Positions 9,566 through 17,573 of a stretch of 64,000 bases of DNA are shown here, one piece after another. The notes under the pieces are model-generated. The model was not told the DNA's origin. It worked only from the letters and a program-made list of their open reading frames with translations, and made no database searches. Positions within the stretch are counted from its first letter, which is position 1. Every line of letters begins with the position of its first letter. The translations under genes and the position numbers were made by a program. The stretch is from CAWAND01 sp963727915 (GTDB lineage Bacteria; Chloroflexota; Anaerolineae; Anaerolineales; E44-bin32): assembly GCA_963727915.1 (NCBI GenBank), contig CAVSID010000001.1, positions 620,001-684,000 on the forward strand, read 5' to 3'.

Positions 9566-10040
9566 ATGAAGATCGCCATGGGCTCGGATGAGGAGCACCG
9601 AACTGACGCAAGCCGTGATCACCAACCTGCGCCGCGGCGGTCATGACCTGACCCTTTTCGGCCCGTTGGCAGGCGCTCCGCAAACCTGGCCCCACGTCGC
9701 GCGTGCCGTCGCTGAAGCCGTGGCCCAGGGACAGGCGGAGGAAGGCATCTTGGAGTGTTGGACGGGCACCGGCGTCAGCCTGGCCGCCAACAAAGTTCCC
9801 GGCATCCGCGCGGCGCTGTGCACCGATACCGAGACGGCACGCGGGGCGCGCCTATGGAACAACGCCAACGTCTTGTGCTTGTCGCTGCGCCTGACATCCC
9901 TCGCCCTGGCAGGCGAGATTCTTGATGCGTGGTTCGGGACGACCTACCAGCCCAACCCCGAAGATGACGCCTGCCTGGCGGCTGTGAACGCCCTCGACCA
10001 GGCCTACCGAACCCCCCAGCCGCCCGAGGCGAGGCGCTAG
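9566..10040 (+). CDS. rpiB: ribose-5-phosphate isomerase B family (frame break near the start)
   Basis: An aldose-ketose isomerase of the RpiB/LacAB family, about 158 residues. The first residues MKIAMGSDE match the family start (usually MKIAIGSDHAG) and follow GGAAGG. The frame breaks near 9585 and resumes as TELTQAVITNLRRGGHDLTLFG. The conserved CWTGTGVSLAANKVPGIRAAL block carries the catalytic Cys, and NNANVLCLSLRLTSLALAGEIL follows. The GTGxG loop and Cys are intact, but the residues after the break are unusual (GPLAGAPQTWPHV), so an altered substrate is possible. It precedes serA, separated by a 115-nt gap holding a palindromic operator. Confidence 0.8.
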
Positions 10041-10048
10041 CCTAATAC

Positions 10049-10064
10049 TGTGAATTCTTTCACA
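10049..10064. promoter_or_regulatory. CRP/Rex-like palindrome upstream of serA
   Basis: TGTGAA-TTCT-TTCACA, perfect 6-bp arms, in the gap between rpiB and serA. Its centre lies about 65 nt upstream of the start expected from the TACAAT -10 at 10111-10116, a distance usual for class I activation. That -10 has no good -35, which would also fit activator dependence. Confidence 0.55.
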
Positions 10065-10110
10065 ATCGGCGGGCCGGCGGCCTCACCCGGCCGGTCGTGT
10101 TCGGACAAGG

Positions 10111-10116
10111 TACAAT
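10111..10116 (+). promoter_or_regulatory. serA -10 box TACAAT
   Basis: TACAAT, 40 nt before the serA start. The -35 position (about 10088-10093) has no match to TTGACA. Confidence 0.45.
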
Positions 10117-10155
10117 AGCCCCTTTGAAGCGCAATTCAGGAGAGAGCAACCGCCC

Positions 10156-11079
10156 ATGACGTGGCGTGTGTTGATTGCCGACAGTCTTCACAAGCAGGGT
10201 GCCGAACGCCTCTCGCAGGCGGCCGAGGTCATCGAGGACCCCGAGTTGACGTCACTGGGCGATGTTGACGCCCTGGTTGTCCGCAGTGCCACCAAGGTGA
10301 CGCGCCAGGTGCTCGAACGCGGCCAGCCGAGGCTCAGGGTCGTCGGCCGGGCCGGCGTTGGCGTCGACAACATCGATCTCGACGCCGCCCGTGAGTTGGA
10401 GGTGATCGTGGTCAACGCCCCACTGGCGGCCACCAACGCTGTCGCCGAACTGACCCTGGGCCTGATGCTGGCCATGGCCAGGGGGATACCTCAGGCCAAC
10501 GCCGCCATGCATGATGGCCGGTGGGAGAAGAAGACCACTCAAGGTTCCGAGATAAGCGGCAAGACACTGGGGGTGTTCGGGATGGGGCGTATCGGCGCCG
10601 CCGTGGCCGAGCGGGCGCGCGCCATGGGGATGGAGGTCGTCGGCTATGACCCTCTGATACCTCCCGAAGTCATTGAACGCCGGTCGGCGCGCCCAGTTTC
10701 GGACGCCGAGCTTCTCCAGACATCCGACTACATTAGCCTGCACGTCCCTCTGACGGATGACACTCGCGGCATGATTGGTGCCGAGGCCATGGCCAGGATG
10801 AAACCCGGTGTGCGCCTGGTCTGCGCCGCTCGAGGTGGTGTGGTGGATGAGGCGGCGCTTCTGGCTGCGCTCGAGAGCGGCCACGTGGCCGGCGCCGCGC
10901 TGGACGTCTTCGCCCAAGAACCCCCCGGCGCCGCGCCGCTGATCAAGCATCCTAAGCTGATTGCCACCCCACATGTGGGCGCCCAAACAGCGGAAGCACA
11001 GATTCGCGCCGCCATCGATATCGCCGATGAAGTACTGGCGGCGCTCAATGGCGCTTCCCTGCGCTGGCAAGTCACCTAA
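10156..11079 (+). CDS. serA: D-3-phosphoglycerate dehydrogenase-type 2-hydroxyacid dehydrogenase (short form)
   Basis: An NAD-dependent D-isomer-specific 2-hydroxyacid dehydrogenase, probably making 3-phosphohydroxypyruvate for serine synthesis. The N-terminus VLIADSLHKQGAERL and VVGRAGVGVDNIDLDAA are typical of SerA. The nucleotide-binding motif is LGVFGMGRIGAAVAERA. Catalytic Arg, Glu and His are seen in VCAARGGVVDEAAL, FAQEPPGA and ATPHVGAQTAEA. At 307 residues it lacks the C-terminal regulatory ACT domain, so feedback inhibition by serine through ACT is not expected. The ATG follows AGGAGAG by a rather long 13 nt. A different 2-hydroxyacid substrate cannot be excluded. Confidence 0.85.
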   Translation: MTWRVLIADSLHKQGAERLSQAAEVIEDPELTSLGDVDALVVRSATKVTRQVLERGQPRLRVVGRAGVGVDNIDLDAARELEVIVVNAPLAATNAVAELTLGLMLAMARGIPQANAAMHDGRWEKKTTQGSEISGKTLGVFGMGRIGAAVAERARAMGMEVVGYDPLIPPEVIERRSARPVSDAELLQTSDYISLHVPLTDDTRGMIGAEAMARMKPGVRLVCAARGGVVDEAALLAALESGHVAGAALDVFAQEPPGAAPLIKHPKLIATPHVGAQTAEAQIRAAIDIADEVLAALNGASLRWQVT

Positions 11080-11106
11080 GGTAGGGACCCCTAGTCAGGA
11101 GAAATC

Positions 11107-12612
11107 ATGATCGATCCACTCCAAACCCTGCGAGAGTTGGTGGGGGAAGTGGTTGACCTCAAACACACAGCCGCCCTGCTTGATTGGGACCAGCAGACGA
11201 TGATGCCCCCGGGAGGCGCCGACGAGCGCGCCCATCAGACCGCCACCCTTCAACGGCTGGCCCACGACAGGTTCACCAGTTCCGCCATGCGCGACGCCCT
11301 GGACGCCGCCCGTGGGGCGGTAAAGGACGGCGACCCAGATTCCGACGACGCTCGCCTTGTCTGGAAAGTCGGCCGTGATTTCGACAAGGAAACCAAGGTC
11401 ACCTCGGCGTGGGTGAGCGCATTTGCCCGGGCCACCTCCCTTGCCCAGCAGGCTTGGCAGGCCGCTAAGCCGAGGTCGGACTTCGCCGGCTTCAAGCCCC
11501 ACCTGGCAAGAGTGATTGAGCTGCGCCGCGAATACGCAGCGTTCTTCAAACCCTATGACCACCTCTACGATCCGCTGCTCGACGACTACGAACCCGGCAT
11601 GACCACGGCACAGGTGGCCGAGATTTTCGCAGATCTCCGCGTACAGCAGGTAGCCCTCGTCCAGGCCGTGGCCGAGAAACCCCAGCCGGACGACTCCGTC
11701 TTGCATCAGAACTACCCCATCGACCGCCAGTGGGCGTTCGGCGAGAAGATTGTCAGACAGTTTGGCTACGATTTCGAGCGCGGCCGCCAGGACAAATCTG
11801 CCCATCCGTTCACAACCACTTTCGGCCTGGGTGATGTGCGCATCACTACCCGCTTCCAAGAAGACTTCCTGTCTCCGGCCCTCTTTGCCACTATGCACGA
11901 AGCCGGGCACGCCATCTACGAGCAGGGGTTCCGCACGGCTTTGGCCCGCACGCCGCTAGCTGATGGAGCATCCCTCGGGATTCACGAGTCGCAGTCTCGG
12001 CTGTGGGAGAACCTGGTCGGCCGAAGCCACCCGTTCTGGTCCCATTTCTACGCCGATCTGCAGACCGCCTTCCCCGAGGCACTAGGGTCGGTTGGTATGG
12101 ACAACTTTTATCGGGCCGTCAACAAGGTCGAGCCCTCCTTGATCCGCGTCGAAGCCGATGAGGCGACCTATAATCTGCACATCATGCTTCGCTTCGAGTT
12201 GGAGCAGGCGTTGCTTACAGGCGACCTCGCCGTGGACGACTTGCCAGGCGTCTGGGACGAACAAACCAAGGCCTTCCTGGGAATCACCCCTCCCGACGAC
12301 CAGAACGGCGTCCTGCAGGACATCCATTGGTCGATCGGCTACTTCGGCTACTTCCCCACCTACGCACTCGGCAACCTGATCGCCTGTCAGTGGTGGGAGA
12401 AGCTTCACCAGGATCTTCCAGACCTTGACGCCCAGATCGGTGAAGGGGAGTTTGCTCAGTTGCTTGATTGGCTCCGCATCAACATCCATCAGCACGGCGC
12501 CAAATTCAAGCCCACCGAGTTGATCGAGCGCGTCACAGGCGAGTCGCTGAACGCGCAACCCTACCTGCGCTATTTGCGGGAAAAGTTCGGCGACCTGTAT
12601 GGGCTTGAGTGA
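11107..12612 (+). CDS. carboxypeptidase Taq (peptidase family M32)
   Basis: A zinc metallocarboxypeptidase removing C-terminal residues from peptides in the cytoplasm. Its 501 residues are the family's normal length. The zinc motif is MHEAGHAIYEQG (HEXXH near residue 264), followed downstream by GIHESQSRLWENLVGRS, which supplies the third ligand, and HIMLRFELEQALL and DIHWSIGYFGYFPTYALGN, all M32 hallmarks. The ATG at 11107 has AGGAGA 6 nt upstream and follows serA by 27 nt, so the two may share a transcript. With the dipeptide uptake operon and the Xaa-Pro peptidase elsewhere in the window it points to peptide use. Confidence 0.93.
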   Translation: MIDPLQTLRELVGEVVDLKHTAALLDWDQQTMMPPGGADERAHQTATLQRLAHDRFTSSAMRDALDAARGAVKDGDPDSDDARLVWKVGRDFDKETKVTSAWVSAFARATSLAQQAWQAAKPRSDFAGFKPHLARVIELRREYAAFFKPYDHLYDPLLDDYEPGMTTAQVAEIFADLRVQQVALVQAVAEKPQPDDSVLHQNYPIDRQWAFGEKIVRQFGYDFERGRQDKSAHPFTTTFGLGDVRITTRFQEDFLSPALFATMHEAGHAIYEQGFRTALARTPLADGASLGIHESQSRLWENLVGRSHPFWSHFYADLQTAFPEALGSVGMDNFYRAVNKVEPSLIRVEADEATYNLHIMLRFELEQALLTGDLAVDDLPGVWDEQTKAFLGITPPDDQNGVLQDIHWSIGYFGYFPTYALGNLIACQWWEKLHQDLPDLDAQIGEGEFAQLLDWLRINIHQHGAKFKPTELIERVTGESLNAQPYLRYLREKFGDLYGLE

Positions 12613-12632
12613 ACGGCCAGGGAAGCTGCCGA

Positions 12633-12641
12633 TGATAGAAT
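12633..12641 (+). promoter_or_regulatory. extended -10 promoter TGATAGAAT
   Basis: TGATAGAAT, 25 nt before the small membrane protein start. It belongs to the recurring TGNTAKAAT set of this window and has no properly spaced -35. Confidence 0.4.
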
Positions 12642-12665
12642 CATGTCGCCCAGGGCGGTGACACG

Positions 12666-13031
12666 ATGAACTTGCTCCTCGTTCACCAACGCGTGGCCTT
12701 CAGCCTGCTCCTGTTGGCGTTCATCGCCGGAGCTTGGGGGATCGTTCGCTATGCAATCCACCGAGGCGTTGACGGCAACTACTGGAGCGTATTGGCCGCC
12801 ACGGAGCTGCTCGTCCTCGTGCAAGGCGTCTTGGGCGTGCTGCTTTGGACAAGAGGGCTGAGACCCGCCGAAGGCATTCACTTGATGTACGGGGCCGTGG
12901 CTGCCCTGGTCCTTCCTGCCTACTACGGGATCAGCCATGGCGAGGACGACCGTCGAGCAGCGCTGATGTTCGGGTTTCTGTGCTTGCTTCTGGCGGGCGT
13001 CACCTTAAGGGCGATCGCCACAGCCGCCTAG
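12666..13031 (+). CDS. small four-helix membrane protein, unknown function
   Basis: 121 residues starting MNLLLVHQRVAFSLLLL. Four hydrophobic stretches are visible at about residues 9-30, 42-63, 71-90 and 99-118. The loop between helices 2 and 3 is short and basic (WTRGLRPAEGIH), and the one between 3 and 4 is charged (SHGEDDRRA). The helix 2-3 pattern TELLVLVQGVLGVLLW and HLMYGAVAALVLP resembles small haem- or quinone-related membrane proteins, but I do not recognise the family. GGTGACACG precedes the ATG. It may be monocistronic, given its own -10. Confidence 0.6.
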   Translation: MNLLLVHQRVAFSLLLLAFIAGAWGIVRYAIHRGVDGNYWSVLAATELLVLVQGVLGVLLWTRGLRPAEGIHLMYGAVAALVLPAYYGISHGEDDRRAALMFGFLCLLLAGVTLRAIATAA

Positions 13032-13098
13032 AACGACAGCCTCACCGGGGGCCGCATACGAACCCAACCATCCGACGAATACGGATCTCCCGACGCCT

Positions 13099-13287
13099 AT
13101 GAACGACAATCCGCAGCCAACCAGCGTCATCTTGCAGGGTGACCAAACCGGACACGATCTTCCGGTTCAAGCCCAGCGCCGGCTGACCCCAGAGGTCCTC
13201 GGGTTCGGGCTCAAAACGACGACCACCGATTTCACTAACAAGATCCTCTGCTGTGGGGTTCCAAGCTTGATGTCTGGGACGCGCTGA
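13099..13287 (+). other. possible short or broken coding stretch between two genes
   Basis: An ATG-started frame of 62 codons (MNDNPQPTSVILQGDQTGHD...) ends just before the lipoprotein. Shifting frame near 13255 continues as KLDVWDALNEVTHMAAG straight into the lipoprotein start, so a longer N-terminus or a decayed gene is possible. The opposite strand also has an open frame here (13042-13350). Neither resembles a family I know, so I make no call on function. Confidence 0.25.
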
Positions 13288-13292
13288 ACGAG

Positions 13293-14283
13293 GTGACGCA
13301 CATGGCAGCGGGCACATTGCCCTCCTATCGCCACCCTGGGCTGGCCACAAGCACCGCCAACGTCGGCACGGTCCTGGCCGCTCGGCTGGGATTGGCCGTC
13401 CTGGCCTTGTATGCGGCTGGCTGCGCCCCCAAAACGGGGACCTCTCGCGCGTTCACCCAGCCGCCTCCGGCATCGCCCAGCGCAACGCCAGAGCCCGGCC
13501 CGGGTCCAGCCACGCCCACCTCGCCTCCAGGACCCCTGACCGAGGCAACCCATGCGATCGTGCTCGAGCCCCCTGACCTACCGCCCACCGCCACGCAACG
13601 CGTGCCGCCGGTCAACCTCCCCCCGGAGACCCTGACGATCTATGAGCCAGGCCCCGGTTCCCAAGTGATGAGCCCGATGAGGGTGATCGGCCGGGGCGGC
13701 CCCAGCTACAACGAACGCATCCGGCTGCGGCTGTATGGCGAGGACGGTCGCCTTCTCGCCGACCACACAGCCATCCTCTTCGCCTACCCGGGAAACGCCG
13801 GTCGGTTCGTCTCCCAGCTCTCCTTCCAGATCCAGGGGGTGGCCGAAGCCGGGCGCCTCGAACTCGAACTCATTCGATCGCCGCTACAACCGCGTTGACC
13901 ACATCAGCACGCAGCCGTTGGTCCTGCTTTCCGCCGGGACCGCCCTGATCCATCCCGCGCTGCAACCCCCGGAGAAGTTGGATATCATCTACCCATCCGA
14001 CGGTCTGCGCGTCTCGGGAGGCGAGCTTCAGGTCCGGGCCGCCGGCTGGGTCGATTCGGATGTACCGGTCGACGTCGAACTCGTCGACCGCAACGGGAAA
14101 ACCATCGCCTCAACGCAGGCGCGCTTCGACGCCCCCGAGGTGGGAGAGTTGGGCACGTTCACCGTCAGCCTCGCCTACGACACCCCATTCTCGCAATTCG
14201 CACGGGTCGTCCTCACCGAACGTGACCCCGCTCGGGCCTACATCGTGCATCTCTCGTCTGTGGAGATTTACCTTCAACCCTGA
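13293..14283 (+). CDS. lipoprotein with two Gmad2-like immunoglobulin domains (one frame break)
   Basis: The start is GTG 13293; the first 45 residues end in a lipobox (LYAAGC) followed by a Pro/Thr-rich linker, indicating an outer-face lipoprotein. The first domain reads LTIYEPGPGSQVMSPMRVIG...NERIRLRLYGEDGRLLADHTA. The frame breaks near 13880, and the second domain resumes as LDIIYPSDGLRVSGGELQVRAAGW...DVPVDVELVDRNGKTIASTQA. Both match the bacterial-spore-germination immunoglobulin-like (Gmad2) pattern: P-G-x-V-x-S-P near the start and a mid-domain G-x-x-L-A. The two domains look like tandem repeats. It precedes the VanW gene. A structural or binding role in the envelope is inferred. Confidence 0.7.
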
Positions 14284-14320
14284 CGGAGGAACCCTTCCGG
14301 GGAATTCTGCGTCTCCCTTT

Positions 14321-14329
14321 TGCTATAAT
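14321..14329 (+). promoter_or_regulatory. extended -10 promoter TGCTATAAT
   Basis: TGCTATAAT, 17 nt before the VanW gene's GTG and 26 nt before its in-frame ATG at 14356. The expected transcription start is close to 14336, so the leader is very short. Confidence 0.55.
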
Positions 14330-14346
14330 GTCGCGCCATACTGGCG

Positions 14347-16197
14347 GTGAAGATAATGAGTGCGCTTGATACGCTGACCAATCGGAGAAAACAGTTCGAC
14401 CTGTGGCTTCAACGGGCCATCATGCTTTTTGGCGCCGCGCTTGCGGCCGTGGTCATCGGTTTGGTGGTTTTCATCATCGGTCTGCGCCTGGTCTACATCA
14501 ACCAGGCACTGCCTGGGGTTGAAGCTGCCGGCGTCGACCTGACCGGGATGTCCAAGAGCCAGATCGAAGTCGCGCTGGGACAGCACTTCGACTACCCCCA
14601 AAAGGGCACGATCGTCTTCACCGCCGACGGCGCCCAATGGATGGCCCGTCCGGCCGAATTGGGCGTGGTGGTCGACATTCCCACGATGGCGCAACACGCC
14701 GTCGATTGGGGTCGGCAGGGAAGCATCCCGTCCCGCATCGACCAGCAGTTCGATGCCTGGTTCAACGGTCACCAGCTCTCGCCGGTCGTGGTTCTCGACC
14801 AACGCGTGGCTCGCGCCTACCTGATGAAGATCGCAGACCGGTATGACCGGCCGATGATCGAAGCCAAGGTCGACATCCAGGGCACGCAGGTCACGGCCCA
14901 GGCCGGTCAAGTCGGACGCCAGGTCGACGTCCCAGCCAGTACCAAGCTGCTGAATGCTCCGATCGCCCAATTGCACGACGCGCAAATCGCACTTGTGGTT
15001 CGAGAGACCCATCCGGTCGTGCTCGACCCCAGCGCGGCGGCATCTACGGCCCGCGAGATTCTTAGCGCCCCGCTCACCCTGACCGCCGACGGCGCCGGCC
15101 CCTGGACCGTGACCCCCAGCCAGTTGGCCGCCATGCTTCGCTTCGACCTCAAGCGGCAGGCGGGACAGGGCGAGTACACCATCAACGTCGACCAGCAAGC
15201 CCTGAGCGACGTGCTGGATCCGATGGCGCCCGAGCTAGAGCGGTCGCCTAAGAATGCCCGCTTCATCTTCAACGACGACACACATCAACTCGATCTGCTC
15301 GAGCCGGCCGTCATCGGCCGCTCCCTGGACATCGCCGGGAGCCAGCAGGCGGTTCGCGACGGCCTGATCGCTGGCAAGCACGAGGTGCAGCTCGCCTTCC
15401 ACACCTCCGATCCGGCCGTGACCAATTCCGCCACCGGGGAACAGCTCGGCATCACGGAAAAAGTTGTCACCGTTTCCACCTACTTCAACGGATCCAGCCC
15501 CGAGCGAATTCAGAACATCAAGACCGCCTCATCGGCGTTCCACGGCCTGTTGGTGGCCCCCGGCGAGACTCTTTCTATGGCGGATGTCCTGGGCGACATC
15601 AGCTTGGACAATGGCTACGCCGAAGCCCTCATCATCTATGGCAAGCAAACCATCAAAGGCGTCGGAGGCGGTGTTTGCCAGGTGAGTACGACCCTGTTCC
15701 GGGCGGCATTCTTTGGGGGCTATCCAATAGTCGAGCGCAATCCCCATGCCTACCGAGTGCTCTACTATGAGCAGGGGCCCAATTCGCCCGGGCCGGGGCT
15801 GGATGCGACCGTCTTCGTGCCCCAGGTCGACTTCAAGTTCACCAACGACACACCCTACTGGCTTCTGATGGAAACCTATATGTACGGCAACCAACTGGTG
15901 TGGAAGTTCTATTCGACCTCGGATGGCCGCACGGTGGATTGGTCGTCAACCGGTCCCAAGAACGTGGTCAAAGCCCCCGACCCGATCTACAAGGAGAACC
16001 CCGATCTGCCCAAGGGCAAGATCGAGCAGGTTGACTATCAGGCCGACGGAATGGATGTCACCGTCTACCGGACCGTCACCCGGGGCGGCGATGTCATCGA
16101 TCAGGACACGATCAAGACGCATTACCTGCCCTGGCAGGCCGTCTATGAATACGGTCCGGGCACCGATTTGCCCAAAGGCGCCAAGACCGAGAACTGA
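14347..16197 (+). CDS. VanW family membrane-anchored protein with peptidoglycan-binding-like repeats
   Basis: 616 residues. One membrane helix (about residues 27-50, LFGAALAAVVIGLVVFIIGLRL) anchors an extracytoplasmic domain. Residues about 60-360 hold two copies of a PG_binding_4-like module (GVDLTGMSKSQIEVALGQH; LTADGAGPWTVTPSQLAAML). The VanW core follows from about 375, with RIQNIKTASSAFHGLLVAPGETLS, the glycine/Cys signature KGVGGGVCQVSTTLFRAAFF and ERNPHAYRVLYYEQGP. The C-terminal part has the G5-like stretch of the family. The role is probably cell-wall associated; the exact activity is not known for most members. Start alternatives are GTG 14347 and ATG 14356. Confidence 0.9.
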   Translation: MKIMSALDTLTNRRKQFDLWLQRAIMLFGAALAAVVIGLVVFIIGLRLVYINQALPGVEAAGVDLTGMSKSQIEVALGQHFDYPQKGTIVFTADGAQWMARPAELGVVVDIPTMAQHAVDWGRQGSIPSRIDQQFDAWFNGHQLSPVVVLDQRVARAYLMKIADRYDRPMIEAKVDIQGTQVTAQAGQVGRQVDVPASTKLLNAPIAQLHDAQIALVVRETHPVVLDPSAAASTAREILSAPLTLTADGAGPWTVTPSQLAAMLRFDLKRQAGQGEYTINVDQQALSDVLDPMAPELERSPKNARFIFNDDTHQLDLLEPAVIGRSLDIAGSQQAVRDGLIAGKHEVQLAFHTSDPAVTNSATGEQLGITEKVVTVSTYFNGSSPERIQNIKTASSAFHGLLVAPGETLSMADVLGDISLDNGYAEALIIYGKQTIKGVGGGVCQVSTTLFRAAFFGGYPIVERNPHAYRVLYYEQGPNSPGPGLDATVFVPQVDFKFTNDTPYWLLMETYMYGNQLVWKFYSTSDGRTVDWSSTGPKNVVKAPDPIYKENPDLPKGKIEQVDYQADGMDVTVYRTVTRGGDVIDQDTIKTHYLPWQAVYEYGPGTDLPKGAKTEN

Positions 16198-16248
16198 GCG
16201 GCTGACGGCGATCGACCCGAAGGGCCCCTGAGTGGGCCGCTCACCCCA

Positions 16249-16257
16249 TGGTAGAAT
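16249..16257 (+). promoter_or_regulatory. extended -10 promoter TGGTAGAAT
   Basis: TGGTAGAAT, 24 nt before the Trm112-like start at 16281. It overlaps an upstream in-frame ATG, which argues that translation begins at 16281. Confidence 0.5.
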
Positions 16258-16280
16258 CGATCCAGTTCAAGGAGGACGGC

Positions 16281-16505
16281 ATGATCAGCGATGATCTTCT
16301 TGAAATTCTGCGCTGTCCGCATTGCGTGCAGGAGAAGGAAGGCAATCTCAAACTCGTCAAGGACGCCTGGCTCGTCTGCCAGGAACCCGACTGCGGCCGC
16401 AAGTACCCGATCCGCGAGGATATCCCCGTCATGCTCATCGACGAGGGGGACAAATGGGTCGACGTCCCTGAGGACGAGCTGCCTGTACCCCCTCCATCCG
16501 ACTGA
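16281..16505 (+). CDS. Trm112-like zinc-ribbon protein
   Basis: 74 residues beginning MISDDLLEILRCPHCV. AAGGAGG lies 6 nt upstream of this ATG, so I prefer it to the upstream in-frame ATG at 16248. Two cysteine pairs are visible, CPHC near the start and the later CQEPDC, with the family's ending YPIREDIPVMLIDE. In other bacteria Trm112/YcaR-like proteins are small zinc-binding partners or stabilisers of methyltransferases; the partner here is unknown. The HEAT-repeat gene follows 11 nt after the stop, so the two are co-transcribed. Confidence 0.85.
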   Translation: MISDDLLEILRCPHCVQEKEGNLKLVKDAWLVCQEPDCGRKYPIREDIPVMLIDEGDKWVDVPEDELPVPPPSD

Positions 16506-16516
16506 CGCCAGCCGCC

Positions 16517-17095
16517 ATGGCAGAGTTGGACGAACTGCTCGAAGAGCTTTCCTCGGAAGATGAAGACCGGGCGCAAGCCGCAATCCCGGCCCTCTCGATG
16601 CAGGGTGCTGCGGCCATTCAGGGCTTGACCCAGCTCCTCAACTCGCCCATCGCTGACCGTCGATGGTGGGCAACCTATGCCCTGTCGGTCTTCAAGGCTG
16701 AACCCGATGCGCAGAAAGCCATCATCCGCATGCTGCGTGATCCGGACAATGCCGTCCAACAATGCGCAGCCCTGGCTCTAAAGCACAATCCCACCCCCGA
16801 TGCCCTGGTTCCTCTGCTGGATACACTGCGTTCGGAAGATAGGTTGACTGCCCGGATTGCCGGAGACGCCCTGGCAGCCCTGGGGGGGCCGGCCGTGCCT
16901 CAGTTGGCGGAGGCCGCCAAGGACCCATCGCCAGCTGTCCGCATTGAGGCCGTGCGCGCCCTGGCCGAAATGCGGCATCCCGATGCGATCGGGCCGCTGT
17001 TCAAGTGTATTGATGATCCATCCAGCGTGGTGACACATTGGGCCGAAGAGGGGCTCGACCGTCTGGGGATCGGGATGATGTTCTTCAACCCTTGA
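16517..17095 (+). CDS. HEAT-repeat protein
   Basis: 192 residues made of about five helical repeats, for example DRRWWATYALSVFKAEPDAQKAI, DNAVQQCAALALKHNPTPDALVP, LTARIAGDALAALGGPAVPQLAEA and PAVRIEAVRALAEMRHPDAIGPL. The N-terminus is acidic (LDELLEELSSEDEDRAQ). Such proteins act as scaffolds or, in the PBS-lyase-like subgroup, as bilin-lyase relatives; no catalytic feature is seen here. It converges with the DUF456 gene, their ends overlapping by 11 nt. Confidence 0.8.
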   Translation: MAELDELLEELSSEDEDRAQAAIPALSMQGAAAIQGLTQLLNSPIADRRWWATYALSVFKAEPDAQKAIIRMLRDPDNAVQQCAALALKHNPTPDALVPLLDTLRSEDRLTARIAGDALAALGGPAVPQLAEAAKDPSPAVRIEAVRALAEMRHPDAIGPLFKCIDDPSSVVTHWAEEGLDRLGIGMMFFNP

Positions 17096-17573
17096 AGAGC
17101 CAAACGACCCACAAACCGACCATCCCCAAACCCATCACCATTTTGACGGCAAACCCCATCCCGTAGCCCACCCCCATCCCGAAAGTGCCTTTAGCTGCCT
17201 GGCGCATGTCCTTCAGCCGCCAGGCTTCCACCAGGAATGTGCCCAGAAGCAAACCGATGATGGCGCCGAAGGGTGGGATCAGGATCAGCCCCAGCAGGCC
17301 CAGGCCGAGCCCCCCCAGGATGCCCCATAAGGACGCTCCGCCCACCCGCGCACCGACGCTGCTGGCCCAGATTTCGGCCAGCCCCCCGATCAGCCCCAGC
17401 ACGGTGATCGCAGCGAACAACCAGCCTCCGATCGTTCCCCACCCAACCAGGAGGCCATAAGCCAGGGCCCCCAGCCAGATAAAGACAAGGTCTGGCAGGA
17501 CGGGGACAAATACCCCGAGCAGACCAATCAGCATGATCCCCGCCACCAGGGCGATGACGGCCGTTTCGTTCAC
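17085..17573 (-). CDS. DUF456 family membrane protein
   Basis: 162 residues, almost wholly hydrophobic, with three to five helices and many glycines (GILGGLGLGLLGLILIPPFGAIIGLLLGTFLVE). The FGAIIGLLLGTFLVE and KGTFGMGVGYGMGFAVK blocks are characteristic of DUF456. The function is unknown; the glycine-zipper pattern suggests close helix packing. The start at 17573 overlaps the serS stop by 4 nt, so it is the downstream gene of the serS T-box operon. Confidence 0.8.
   Translation of the reverse strand: MNETAVIALVAGIMLIGLLGVFVPVLPDLVFIWLGALAYGLLVGWGTIGGWLFAAITVLGLIGGLAEIWASSVGARVGGASLWGILGGLGLGLLGLILIPPFGAIIGLLLGTFLVEAWRLKDMRQAAKGTFGMGVGYGMGFAVKMVMGLGMVGLWVVWLFKG

Noticed and set aside
13042..13350. 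Minus-strand open frame between the small membrane protein and the lipoprotein
   Set aside because: It has no recognisable family, no ribosome binding site, and overlaps the lipoprotein start.
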